Source: Prevotellaceae bacterium UBA3849
GTDB lineage: Bacteria; Bacteroidota; Bacteroidia; Bacteroidales; Bacteroidaceae
Assembly (NCBI GenBank): GCA_002392645.1
Contig: DGHL01000012.1
Location: 1 to 32,675 of the forward strand
DNA: 32,675 bases
Direction: 5' to 3'
This document shows, piece after piece, positions 1-8,476 of the stretch. A program made the position numbers and the translations under genes. Under the pieces are notes generated by a model. The model was not told the origin of the DNA, ran no database searches, and was given only the letters and a program-made list of their open reading frames with translations. Position 1 is the stretch's first letter. Every line of letters starts with the position of its first letter.

Positions 1-65
1 TTCCGCCTGAGCAGAAGAATGGTGTAAGTTTGAAAAAATCGAAGTTTCTCAGCACTCGGCATAAG

Positions 66-112
66 AAATGAATAAATTCATTTCATTCTGCACTCGTTTT
101 TTCGTAACTTTG
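66..112 (+). promoter_or_regulatory. miaB promoter with overlapping palindrome
   Basis: A -7 box TAACTTTG lies at 105-112, and a weak -33 box (TTTC, 81-84) sits 20 bp upstream. A perfect palindrome, AAATGAAT-AA-ATTCATTT at 66-83, runs into the -33 box and could be an operator. GCACTCG occurs on both sides of the palindrome (about 53-59 and 90-96). Transcription should begin near 117, only a few bases before the miaB ATG at 121. Confidence 0.65.
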
Positions 113-120
113 CAGCCGAG

Positions 121-1518
121 ATGAAGAAACTGTATATTGAGACTTACGGCTGCCAGATGAACGTGGCCGACAGCGAGGTGGTAGCCGCCGTGATGCAGAT
201 GGCCGGCTACGAGCCCTGCGACAATGCCGACGAGGCCGATGCCGTGTTCCTGAACACCTGCTCCGTGCGCGAGAATGCCGAGAACAAGATAACACGACGC
301 CTCGACACCCTGCACGCCGAAAACAAGCGCGGCAGGAAACGCATCCTGGGCGTGCTGGGCTGCATGGCCGAACGTGTGGGACAGGGACTCGTGGATGAGC
401 ACCATGCCGACCTGGTGGCCGGACCCGACGCCTACCTCAGTCTGCCCGAACTCATGGCACAGGCCGAACTGGGCCTCAAAGCCGTCAACACCGAGCTCTC
501 CACCACCGAGACCTACCGCAATATCGTGCCGCGGCGCATCACCACCGCACGGCTTAGCGGATTCGTAAGCATCATGCGCGGCTGCAACAACTTCTGCCAT
601 TACTGCATAGTGCCTTACACACGTGGCCGTGAGCGCTCACGCGACGTGGAGAGCATACTGCGCGAGGTGAAGGACCTTGAGGCGCGTGGATATAAGGAGG
701 TGACGCTGCTCGGACAGAATGTCAACTCATATAAGTACGAGTTGACAAGTGAAGAGTTAAGGGAGAAGAGTGAAGAATTTAAATTACTCTTAGAGAAAAC
801 TACAGAGGGCAACTCTGATTCTTCACTTTTCACTATTCACTTCTCACTCCTGCTGCGTCTCGTAGCAGAGGCAGTGCCGCAGATGCGCGTGCGCTTCACC
901 ACGTCGCACCCTAAGGACATGAGCGATGAGACGCTGGAGGTCATTGCCAAATACCCTAACGTATGCAAGCACATACACCTGCCGGTGCAGTCGGGCAGCA
1001 ACAGGATACTGAAGCTGATGAACCGCAAATACACCCGCGAGTGGTACCTTGAGCGCGTGGCTGCCATCAAGCGCATAGTGCCTGAGTGTGCTATCACCAC
1101 CGACATCTTCGTGGGTTACCACAGCGAGACGGAGGAAGACCACCAGCTGTCGCTGTCGCTGATGCGTGAGGTGGGCTATGCCTCAGCCTTCATGTTCAAA
1201 TACTCTGAGCGCCCAGGCACCTATGCCTCAAAGCACCTGCCCGACGACGTGCCTGAGGATGTGAAGATAAGCCGCCTCAACGAGATGATAGCACTGCAGA
1301 ACGAGCTCTCGGCAGAGAACTACAAGCTGGACGAGGGCAAGGAGTTCGACGTGCTTGTGGAGAACTACAGCAAGCGCTCACGCGAGCAGCTATGCGGTCG
1401 TACCAGCCAGAACAAGATGGTGGTGTTCAACAAGGGCACACACCACATCGGCGACACCGTGCGTGTGCGTATCACCGGCAGCACCTCTGCCACCCTCATG
1501 GGCGAAGAGGTGATGTAA
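121..1518 (+). CDS. miaB: tRNA-2-methylthio-N6-dimethylallyladenosine synthase MiaB
   Basis: Radical-SAM methylthiotransferase that converts i6A37 to ms2i6A37 in tRNAs reading UNN codons, in the cytoplasm. The N-terminal cluster cysteines are C11, C47 and C81. The radical-SAM CxxxCxxC is C155, C159 and C162. A TRAM-like RNA-binding domain forms the C-terminus. The 465-aa length is slightly above the family norm because residues about 208-245, between LLGQNVNSY and the LL..VA segment, are encoded by a heptamer hairpin repeat (747-848). That site is a variable loop in the family, so activity is probably kept. The start at 121 is forced by the conserved KLYIETYGCQMN segment, which begins at residue 3, and it leaves almost no 5' leader. 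Downstream lies a 481-bp non-coding gap. Confidence 0.97.
   Translation: MKKLYIETYGCQMNVADSEVVAAVMQMAGYEPCDNADEADAVFLNTCSVRENAENKITRRLDTLHAENKRGRKRILGVLGCMAERVGQGLVDEHHADLVAGPDAYLSLPELMAQAELGLKAVNTELSTTETYRNIVPRRITTARLSGFVSIMRGCNNFCHYCIVPYTRGRERSRDVESILREVKDLEARGYKEVTLLGQNVNSYKYELTSEELREKSEEFKLLLEKTTEGNSDSSLFTIHFSLLLRLVAEAVPQMRVRFTTSHPKDMSDETLEVIAKYPNVCKHIHLPVQSGSNRILKLMNRKYTREWYLERVAAIKRIVPECAITTDIFVGYHSETEEDHQLSLSLMREVGYASAFMFKYSERPGTYASKHLPDDVPEDVKISRLNEMIALQNELSAENYKLDEGKEFDVLVENYSKRSREQLCGRTSQNKMVVFNKGTHHIGDTVRVRITGSTSATLMGEEVM
747..848 (+). repeat. In-frame heptamer hairpin element inside miaB
   Basis: The left arm at 747-787 is built of AGTGAAG-like heptamers and ends GAAGAATTTAAATTAC. 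The right arm at about 817-848 reads TTCTTCACTTTTCACT and onward, its approximate inverse. The left arm matches the 41-nt arm downstream of the GT9 gene at 19166-19206 at most positions. The insert stays in frame and encodes roughly SEELREKSEEF to SSLFTIHFSL. The loop differs from those of the other copies. Confidence 0.85.
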
Positions 1519-1627
1519 ATGCGAGAGTAATCTGAAGGATACAGAATATATAGGAAAGTATAGGAATACAGTCGCTTTCAGCGCAGAAAGTAATGCTTTT
1601 TGCATAATCGCATGAAAATCAACATGC

Positions 1628-1714
1628 GTAAAAGCTATCATATTACAAGGTAAAAGCTATCGAATTACAAGGTAATATGATAGCTTTTACAAGCTGAAAG
1701 CTATCATATTGCAA
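1628..1714. repeat. Interspersed 22-bp-unit repeat, copy 1
   Basis: GTAAAAGCTATC occurs at 1628-1639 and 1650-1661, 22 bp apart. Its inverse, GATAGCTTTTAC, is at 1679-1690 and a further partial unit follows. A second copy lies at 13001-13104. The direct and inverted units can pair into a hairpin. The rest of 1519-1850 shows no convincing gene; miaB terminator function here is possible but no T-run follows the hairpin. Confidence 0.8.
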
Positions 1715-1850
1715 CATAAAAAATGCCTGATTGCTGACCGATGGCTGAAGTATCGTCACATCATGGCAGTAAAAGTCGATGTGAACACGGCGGCTATCTG
1801 CATGAAAACACCATTTTATCGAAACAGAATGATAAATTTATCTGAAAAAT

Positions 1851-1881
1851 TTTGCAAAGATTTATTTTTTTCGTAACTTTG
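1851..1881 (+). promoter_or_regulatory. Promoter of the galactan utilisation operon
   Basis: TTTG at 1851-1854 and TAACTTTG at 1874-1881 are separated by 19 bp, an excellent match to the Bacteroidota -33/-7 consensus. Transcription should start near 1886, giving a leader of about 114 nt rich in A and T before the SusC ATG at 2000. No HTCS regulator gene or terminator hairpin is visible in the leader. Confidence 0.8.
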
Positions 1882-1999
1882 CAATTTGAACTATATCATA
1901 AAACACTGACTCATAAACAATAAACATATACTGACAATATAATATAACCAACTGACTTTCAATATTTAACTAACTTACATAAAAAAAACAACTTAAACA

Positions 2000-4900
2000 A
2001 TGATGAAAAGCTCTTTTAGAATGGGCTTCAGGCAGTGTGCCGCCATGCTTTTGCTGGCTGTACCGCTAACTATTGGTGCCCAGATTACGAAGAAGGTGAC
2101 CGGAACGGTGACCGACGAAAACGGAGAGCCGCTTATCGGCGTCACCGTCATGGCGGTGGGGTCGCAGGCTGGCGGCGTGACTGACATCGACGGTAACTAC
2201 TCCGTCACTGTGCCTGCCAACACCAAGCAGTTGCAGTTCTCCTATGTAGGATACTCCAAGCAGTTGGCTGACATTGGCGAACAGGCGCTCAACGTAAGGC
2301 TCGTAAGTGACAACGAACTGAAGGAGGTGGTGGTGATAGGCTACGGTGTGCAGAAGAAGACCGACCTGACGGGTGCCATCTCAAGCGTTGGCGAGAAGGA
2401 CTTCAACCACGGTGTGATAACATCGGCTGAACAGCTGGTGAACGGCAAGATTTCCGGTGTGCAGATTACCAACGGTGGCGGTTCGCCAACGGCTGGTGCC
2501 ACCATCCGCATTCGTGGCGGTGCATCGCTCAACGCATCCAATGACCCGCTGATAGTAATCGATGGCGTGCCTATGGAGATAGGTCAGAGCATCACCGGTT
2601 CGGGCAATCCGCTCTCGCTAATCAACCCTAACGACATTGAGACGATGACAGTGTTGAAGGATGCTTCTTCAACAGCCATATACGGTAGCCGTGCCTCTAA
2701 CGGTGTCATAATCATCACAACGAAGAAGGGCATAAAGGGTAATAAGCCGAAGATTACATTCTCTACCACCAACAGTCTGGCAACGGTGGCAAAGACCGTT
2801 GACATGATGTCGCTCAGCGAGATGCAGCAGGTGGTGGCAAAGTATGGCACTGCCCGTCAGAAGGGCGTGGCTGGCATACCTGACAGCGAGGAGGCGCAGG
2901 CATGGCATGACCAGGTGTATGCAGGCGCTATAGGTCTGGGCACAGCAACTGACTGGAACGACCAGATATACCGCGACGCATGGGGCACTGACAACAACCT
3001 CAGCATTGCCGGAACAATAGGCAAGCACCTGCCTTACCGCGTCAGCGTGGGCTACATGCACCAGGCGGGCATACTGAAGACCGACTGGTCACAGCGTGCC
3101 ACGGCGGGCATCAACCTCTCACCATCGTTCTTCAACGATTACCTGAAGTTTAACATCAACCTCAAGGGTACCACCAACCAGAACCGCTTTGCTAACCAGA
3201 GCGCCATTTGGGGCGGACTGACACGTAACCCTTACGCTCCCGTATATACCAGCAACGGTGCCTTCCTCGGTTTCCATGAGGCTATAGACGATGCCGGAGT
3301 GCCTATCACCGGTGCTACGGCTAACCCTGCCGGACTGCTTGACTATACTCTTGACAAGTCGAGCGTGAAGCGCTTTGTGGGTAACATCGACGTGGACTAT
3401 AAGTTCCACTTCCTGCCTGACCTGAAGCTGCACATGACGGGCGGCTACGACTACTCTAACGGCAAGGGCACTGTGTACGTACCGGCAGAGGCTTTCTCTG
3501 GCTACACATCAGGCGGCTCAAACTACGCATACGGTCCGCAGAAGCTGCAGAACAGGCTCTTCACCGTATATCTGAACTACCACAAGGAACTGGAGGGCTC
3601 GCTGCCACAGACCATCGACGTGATGGCAGGTCGTGACTACCAGTTCTGGAAGATGACAAGCGATACCTATAATAAATATAATGTGGCGGGCGACGTGCAG
3701 AGCACCATCGTGACAAAGCCGCAGGAGCACTGCCTGCAGTCATACTACGGCCGACTGAACTATACCTTGCTCGACCGCTACATGCTCACCGCCACGCTGC
3801 GTGCCGACGGTTCTTCACGCTTTGCCGACGGTCATAAGTGGGGCACATTCCCTTCAGTGGCATTTGCATACAACATAGCTCGCGAGGGATTCTTCAAGCC
3901 TTTGGAGAACACCATCAACGACCTCAAGCTGCGCGTGTCATACGGTGTGACTGGTCAGCAGGACGGCATCTCAAACTATGGTTTCATGTCAACCTATACT
4001 CTGTCACAGCTGGGCGCAAGCTACCAGCTGGGCGACAAGTTCCTGACTTCCTATGCACCGTCAATATATAACGCTGACTTGGTATGGGAGACCACAAAGG
4101 CGTTTAACGTAGGTGTTGACCTCGGTTTCCTAAACAACCGTTTCACCGCAAGCATAGACTATTACTATCGTAAGACTAAGGATTTGCTCGCCAATGTTCC
4201 TGTAGCCGCCGGTACTAACTTCGGCAAGGAGATACTCTCTAACGTGGGCAACATCAACTCGCAGGGATTGGAGCTGTCATTCAACGCCAACATCATATCT
4301 ACAAAGAACTGGCAGTGGGTATTGAGCGGCAACGCCACATGGCAGAAGGTGCGCATCAAGAACCTCCGCACCAATCCGCTGGCTCCAGAAGTAAACACTC
4401 CGCAGGGATGGATAGAGAGCCACTACGTGCAGGTGCTGACCGAGGGCTATGCTCCATACAGCTTCTACGTGTATAAGCAGATATACGACGAGGCTACTGG
4501 CAAACCGGTGGAGGGTCTCTATGCCGACCTTAACGGCGATGGCATCATCGACCAGAACGACCGCTATCACTATCACTCACCAGCACCCGACTGGATTTTC
4601 GGTCTCTCTACCTCGCTGACATGGAAGCGACTCACGCTCTCTGCCAGTCTCAGGGCTAACGTAGGCAACTATATGTATAACCGCCTGGCGATGAACACCG
4701 GCGCATGGGGCACGGTATTCTATAACGACTACCAGATGAACCTCATGTCACGCTCATATCTCGACACGCAGTTTACATCTCGTCAGTATGAGAGCGACCA
4801 CTACGTGGAGAATGCCTCTTTCCTGAAGATGGACAACATCAGCATAGGCTACAACTTCGGTCAGATATCAAAGTACCTGAGCATGAACGCATCATTCATG

Positions 4901-5023
4901 GTGCAGAACGTGTTTACCATAACGAAGTACTCAGGACTTGACCCTGAGGTGAACGGCGGCATTGACGGACAGATGTATCCTCGTCCGCGCACCTACTCAC
5001 TGACACTGGGATTTGAATTCTGA
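2000..5023 (+). CDS. SusC-like TonB-dependent outer membrane transporter
   Basis: Outer-membrane importer of oligosaccharides, energised by TonB, working as a pair with the SusD lipoprotein encoded next. It has a signal peptide (residues 1 to about 28, ending TIGAQ) and a carboxypeptidase-regulatory-like domain at about 31-105 (GTVTDENGEPLIGVTV). A plug domain starts near the VVVIGYGVQKKTDLTGAISS segment (about 110-130), and a long beta-barrel ends in the aromatic LGFEF. At 1007 aa it is of normal SusC length. It is the first gene of a SusC-SusD-lipoprotein-GH53 operon, which points to beta-1,4-galactan fragments as cargo. That substrate is inferred from the GH53 neighbour and not from this protein. 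Confidence 0.95.
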   Translation: MMKSSFRMGFRQCAAMLLLAVPLTIGAQITKKVTGTVTDENGEPLIGVTVMAVGSQAGGVTDIDGNYSVTVPANTKQLQFSYVGYSKQLADIGEQALNVRLVSDNELKEVVVIGYGVQKKTDLTGAISSVGEKDFNHGVITSAEQLVNGKISGVQITNGGGSPTAGATIRIRGGASLNASNDPLIVIDGVPMEIGQSITGSGNPLSLINPNDIETMTVLKDASSTAIYGSRASNGVIIITTKKGIKGNKPKITFSTTNSLATVAKTVDMMSLSEMQQVVAKYGTARQKGVAGIPDSEEAQAWHDQVYAGAIGLGTATDWNDQIYRDAWGTDNNLSIAGTIGKHLPYRVSVGYMHQAGILKTDWSQRATAGINLSPSFFNDYLKFNINLKGTTNQNRFANQSAIWGGLTRNPYAPVYTSNGAFLGFHEAIDDAGVPITGATANPAGLLDYTLDKSSVKRFVGNIDVDYKFHFLPDLKLHMTGGYDYSNGKGTVYVPAEAFSGYTSGGSNYAYGPQKLQNRLFTVYLNYHKELEGSLPQTIDVMAGRDYQFWKMTSDTYNKYNVAGDVQSTIVTKPQEHCLQSYYGRLNYTLLDRYMLTATLRADGSSRFADGHKWGTFPSVAFAYNIAREGFFKPLENTINDLKLRVSYGVTGQQDGISNYGFMSTYTLSQLGASYQLGDKFLTSYAPSIYNADLVWETTKAFNVGVDLGFLNNRFTASIDYYYRKTKDLLANVPVAAGTNFGKEILSNVGNINSQGLELSFNANIISTKNWQWVLSGNATWQKVRIKNLRTNPLAPEVNTPQGWIESHYVQVLTEGYAPYSFYVYKQIYDEATGKPVEGLYADLNGDGIIDQNDRYHYHSPAPDWIFGLSTSLTWKRLTLSASLRANVGNYMYNRLAMNTGAWGTVFYNDYQMNLMSRSYLDTQFTSRQYESDHYVENASFLKMDNISIGYNFGQISKYLSMNASFMVQNVFTITKYSGLDPEVNGGIDGQMYPRPRTYSLTLGFEF

Positions 5024-5050
5024 CCCCACCCATACCCTCCCAAGGGAGGG
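5024..5050. repeat. GC-rich palindrome between susC and susD
   Basis: CCCTCCC at 5035-5041 and GGGAGGG at 5044-5050 follow a CCCCACCC run directly after the SusC stop. It is one of several related palindromes in the window (12612, 16533, 21658, 21865-22017). A short stem at this point could modulate readthrough from susC into susD. That role is inferred. Confidence 0.7.
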
Positions 5051-5080
5051 ATATTCCAAAACAACTAAATACTTAAAAGA

Positions 5081-6655
5081 ATGATGAAATTATCAAGATA
5101 TATAATGAAAGGTGTGCGCCGCAAGGTATTCTTCACTTTTCACTTTTCACTTTTCACTTTGATAGCCACGCTATCAAGTTGCACCGGTGATCTCGACCTG
5201 TCACCAGAGGGCGACAAGACTGCCGCTGAGGTGTATGCCACCACTGAGGGCTGCCAGATGGCTCTGACTAAGATATACGCATCTTACGTCACCGTGGGAC
5301 AGGCAAAGGAGAACCTCGGCGACTTCTCTACCAATAACGGCTATGACCTCATGCGTGGCTATGTCAACATGCAGGAGATGCCTACCGACGAGATGGCACC
5401 GTCGTGGCTCGAGGGTGACCACCAGGATGGCTTGTGCTACATAAAGTGGACTGCCGACGATCCATGGGTGAGCGATGTGTATTACCGCCTATACTACACC
5501 ATAGCACTGGCTAACGACTACATTGCCAACACAAAGAATAACGGCAACCAGACCGTGCAGCAGTATGTAGACGAGGCTCGCTTCCTCAGGGCACTGGCTT
5601 ACTACATGGTGCTCGACCTGTATGGCAAAGGTCCTTTCGTTGATGAGAACACCGGCATAGGCTCATACATACCGGAGGCTTACACCAACAAGCAGCTGTT
5701 TGACTACATAGAGGGTGAGCTGAAAGCCGTTGCCGACAACCTGCCTGCAAAGAGTTCTGTGGAGTATGGCCGCGCTTCATCTGGCGCTGCATACGCACTG
5801 TTGGCAAAGCTCTACCTCAATGCTGAGATATATGGCGGCGGCAACCACTATGCTGACTGCGTAGCGGCGTGCGACAAGGTTATAGCTCAGGGCTATACAC
5901 TGGAGGAGGATTACCAGAAGCTCTTCAATGCCGACAACGACAAGCGCACTAATGAGATTATCTTCTCACTCAACGTTGACGCTACAAACACCGTGACATG
6001 GGGTGCTACGACATACCTCGTATGCGGTGCCATAGGCAACAGTAACAACCAGGATGCCACAGCGTATGGCGCAGCAAGCGGATGGGGCAGCTTCCGCACA
6101 AGGGGCGAGCTGACATCGCTCTTCGAGGAAGGCGACTGCCGCGCACTCTTCTGGACCAACGACAGCAAGCAGTATTTTGAGGGCAATCCTATAGACAACC
6201 AGGGCTTCGGATGGTTCGGTTGCAAATACACCAACCTCACCGACGAGGGCGAGGCTGCCAGCAACACTGCCGACGGCGGCGTATGCACCGACTATCCTGT
6301 GCTGCGCCTTGCCGACGTGATGCTGATGAAGGCAGAGGCAATGCTGCGCAACGGTTCTGCTGCCGCTGACGTGCTGCCGCTCATACAGCCGCTCTACGAC
6401 CGTGCCTTCGGCGAGGGTGAGCGCGAGGTGCTTGCATCAGAGGTTGACCTGCAGTTCCTGCTCAACGAGCGTGCCAGGGAACTGTGGTGGGAGTGCACAC
6501 GCCGCACAGACCTCGTGCGCTATGGCATGTTCACCACCAACAAATACCTGTGGGAGTGGAAAGGCGGAGCTGCTGCCGGCACATCTGTCAGCGAAAGCTT
6601 CAATACCTATCCTATACCTGCAGCAGAGCAGTCTGCTAACTATAACCTGAGGTAA
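5081..6655 (+). CDS. SusD-like glycan-binding outer membrane lipoprotein
   Basis: Surface lipoprotein that caps the SusC channel and helps capture glycan. The signal peptide ends in the lipobox LSSC, with the lipidated cysteine at residue 34. The fold is recognisable from the SusD-type TPR helices (DEARFLRALAYYMVLDLYG, about 166-184) and the C-terminal NERARELWWECTRRTDLVRYG segment. At 524 aa it is of normal length. It lies 57 bp after susC in the same operon. The hydrophobic core of the signal peptide (FFTFHFSLFTL, residues about 17-27) is encoded by a tandem CACTTTT array, so the export signal seems to have been built from, or overwritten by, a repeat. Confidence 0.95.
   Translation: MMKLSRYIMKGVRRKVFFTFHFSLFTLIATLSSCTGDLDLSPEGDKTAAEVYATTEGCQMALTKIYASYVTVGQAKENLGDFSTNNGYDLMRGYVNMQEMPTDEMAPSWLEGDHQDGLCYIKWTADDPWVSDVYYRLYYTIALANDYIANTKNNGNQTVQQYVDEARFLRALAYYMVLDLYGKGPFVDENTGIGSYIPEAYTNKQLFDYIEGELKAVADNLPAKSSVEYGRASSGAAYALLAKLYLNAEIYGGGNHYADCVAACDKVIAQGYTLEEDYQKLFNADNDKRTNEIIFSLNVDATNTVTWGATTYLVCGAIGNSNNQDATAYGAASGWGSFRTRGELTSLFEEGDCRALFWTNDSKQYFEGNPIDNQGFGWFGCKYTNLTDEGEAASNTADGGVCTDYPVLRLADVMLMKAEAMLRNGSAAADVLPLIQPLYDRAFGEGEREVLASEVDLQFLLNERARELWWECTRRTDLVRYGMFTTNKYLWEWKGGAAAGTSVSESFNTYPIPAAEQSANYNLR
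5129..5160 (+). repeat. CACTTTT heptamer array coding the SusD signal core
   Basis: Four in-phase heptamers related to CACTTTT follow TTCTT. They resemble the right arm of the hairpin elements at 18835-18864 and 19219-19259, but no opposing left arm is present here. Confidence 0.85.
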
Positions 6656-6661
6656 TTCTCA

Positions 6662-6741
6662 GAAAACTCTGAAGACTCCGATTATTCCGAATACTCTGAT
6701 TATTCTGATTACTCCGAGCACTCAGATTACTCCGATAAACT
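6662..6741 (+). repeat. Nine-bp tandem array between susD and the SusE-like gene
   Basis: Eight contiguous 9-bp units of the form GATTACTCC (variants GAAAACTCT, GAAGACTCC, GATTATTCC, GAATACTCT, GAGCACTCA) run in perfect phase from 6662 to 6733, with a decayed ninth. The array starts seven bases after the SusD stop and is open in the SusD frame, where it would encode acidic Ser/Asp/Tyr triplets. It is presumably non-coding. Confidence 0.92.
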
Positions 6742-6752
6742 AAAAATAAAGA

Positions 6753-8450
6753 ATGATCATGAAACGAAATATATTTATAAAGAGCATAGGGTTACTGCTG
6801 TTGCTTGCACTGGTTTCCTGCAACAAGGACGGTGACCTCGTCACCGTAGGACGGGGCGACGCACTGACTCTTGACGGCTCCAACAACATAGTGCTTGACC
6901 CTTCTAACGCCACAGGACTGGCACTGACATTGCACTGGAACGATAACCACCAGTTGTCAACGAACTATGTTGACGTGCTGGTGCCAGACGGTACGATAAG
7001 CAACCGCCTGCAGATTTCCAGGACGGCTGACTTCGCATCATGCTACACCCTTGAGATGAACAACGGCGTTTATCAGAAGCAGTTTACCAACGCTGAACTG
7101 AACGGCGAGCTTACTAAATTAGGTTACGAGGCAAACAAGCAGGAGCCTATGTATGTACGCGTAACATCTACTACAGGTCCTAACATCGAGCCGCAATGCT
7201 CCAACGTGATGGAGTTCCAGGTAATGACATACCACATAGACTATACCTACGGCACTGCCGTGTCAAAAGACAAGACTACTGAGCTCGGTCATCTGTATTC
7301 TCCTACAGAGAACGGCATATACACCGGTTTCCTCGCCCTGGGCGGATGGGGCAACTGGTGGCTTATGGAGAACGACGGCACCACATGGGGTAATACTCCT
7401 GTTGACGGCAGCGTGTTCAACATTACCAACACCTCTGACGCATGGAATCTCTGGTCTTCTGGCTTCAACGGTTGCCGTTACGTGACCGTTAACACCAAGC
7501 AGAAGTTCTGGAACGAGATAAGCATCCCGTCTGTCACTGTAAGCGGTGACATCACTGGCGACATGACTTTCAACAAGGAGAAGAAGCAGTGGACTCTCGT
7601 CTATACGGCAGAATCAACAAGTCCGGTGACGCTGCAGTTCTCTTCGCCTGACTCTAAGCTCTACAACACCACTACCGGCGACAGTGAGGATCAAGGTATC
7701 AGCACTCCAATATATTTCACCTCTGCCGGCATAAGCACCACTGCGCCTGAGGCTATCACACTCTCTGCTCCGCAGACTGGCGACTGCACCGTCACTATCG
7801 ACCTCAGCGGTGAGACTCCAGCATACAGCATAGAGGCTGGCGCGGCCGAGGGACCAGAAGAACTGAGTCCGATACTCTACGTGCTGGGCAATGATAACGA
7901 GTATAAATACGATCAGTGGATACGCCTTTCTGACGAGGACAGCAAGACCTACACAGGTGCTGTGGTAATAAAGAACTGTAAGTGGGGCTATTACTTCAGC
8001 AAGGAACTCAATGACTGGACAGCTATCAACCAAGACCCTGAGACTGCCGACAAGAAACTTAAGGTAGGCGGCGATAACATTCCTGCTCCTGCCGAAGGCT
8101 TGTATGTTGTCAGTGCTTCACTGGGCTGGATGAGCTACTGGTATGAGATGGACGGTGCTCAGGTGACGAGCGTGTCCTATGTCGGATTCAACGATAATTG
8201 GGATGCTACGGAGATGACCGCCACTGAGACACCGGGCGTATACACCGCTACGGTGAGCATCACCGGTGACACTCCATGGGGTGTACAACTTTATGTCAAC
8301 GGCTCATGGCAATACACCTTCGGCACACGCGCTGACGGTACACTGACATGGAACTCCAAGGACAACGGCAACCCTGCGGGCATTGACGGTAACGGCACTT
8401 ATACGTTCACCGTTGACATCTGCCACGGCACGTACACATTTTCAAAATGA
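6753..8450 (+). CDS. SusE/SusF-like surface glycan-binding lipoprotein
   Basis: Lipoprotein with signal peptide and lipobox LVSC (Cys23). The N-terminal SusE-like Ig-type domain (about 30-160; LTLHWNDNHQLSTNYVDVLV, LQISRTADF) is followed by repeated beta-rich modules rich in Trp and Tyr (for example ALGGWGNWWLMENDG and ASLGWMSYWYEMDG), typical of glycan-binding domains. At 565 aa it is in the size range of surface glycan-binding proteins. Its third position in a SusC-SusD-X-GH53 operon matches the known Bacteroides thetaiotaomicron pectic galactan locus (BT4671-BT4668), where the equivalent protein binds galactan. Binding residues cannot be named with certainty. The start could also be the ATG two codons downstream. 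Its stop codon lies in an AAAATGA heptamer array. Confidence 0.85.
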   Translation: MIMKRNIFIKSIGLLLLLALVSCNKDGDLVTVGRGDALTLDGSNNIVLDPSNATGLALTLHWNDNHQLSTNYVDVLVPDGTISNRLQISRTADFASCYTLEMNNGVYQKQFTNAELNGELTKLGYEANKQEPMYVRVTSTTGPNIEPQCSNVMEFQVMTYHIDYTYGTAVSKDKTTELGHLYSPTENGIYTGFLALGGWGNWWLMENDGTTWGNTPVDGSVFNITNTSDAWNLWSSGFNGCRYVTVNTKQKFWNEISIPSVTVSGDITGDMTFNKEKKQWTLVYTAESTSPVTLQFSSPDSKLYNTTTGDSEDQGISTPIYFTSAGISTTAPEAITLSAPQTGDCTVTIDLSGETPAYSIEAGAAEGPEELSPILYVLGNDNEYKYDQWIRLSDEDSKTYTGAVVIKNCKWGYYFSKELNDWTAINQDPETADKKLKVGGDNIPAPAEGLYVVSASLGWMSYWYEMDGAQVTSVSYVGFNDNWDATEMTATETPGVYTATVSITGDTPWGVQLYVNGSWQYTFGTRADGTLTWNSKDNGNPAGIDGNGTYTFTVDICHGTYTFSK

Positions 8451-8464
8451 AAAATGAAAAATGA
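8444..8464 (+). repeat. AAAATGA triple heptamer at a stop codon
   Basis: Three exact copies of AAAATGA. The first supplies the TGA stop of the SusE-like gene at 8448-8450. The GH53 start at 8477 follows closely. Confidence 0.8.
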
Positions 8465-8476
8465 AAGTTTAAAATT

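Noticed and set aside
1628..1714. Possible CRISPR array in the GTAAAAGCTATC repeats
   Set aside because: Units are only about 22 bp apart with no variable spacers, one unit is inverted, and no cas gene is in the window.
6662..6741. Readthrough extension of SusD into the acidic 9-bp repeat
   Set aside because: The frame is open but SusD is full length at its stop and no recoding signal is visible; the open frame follows from the repeat length being a multiple of three.
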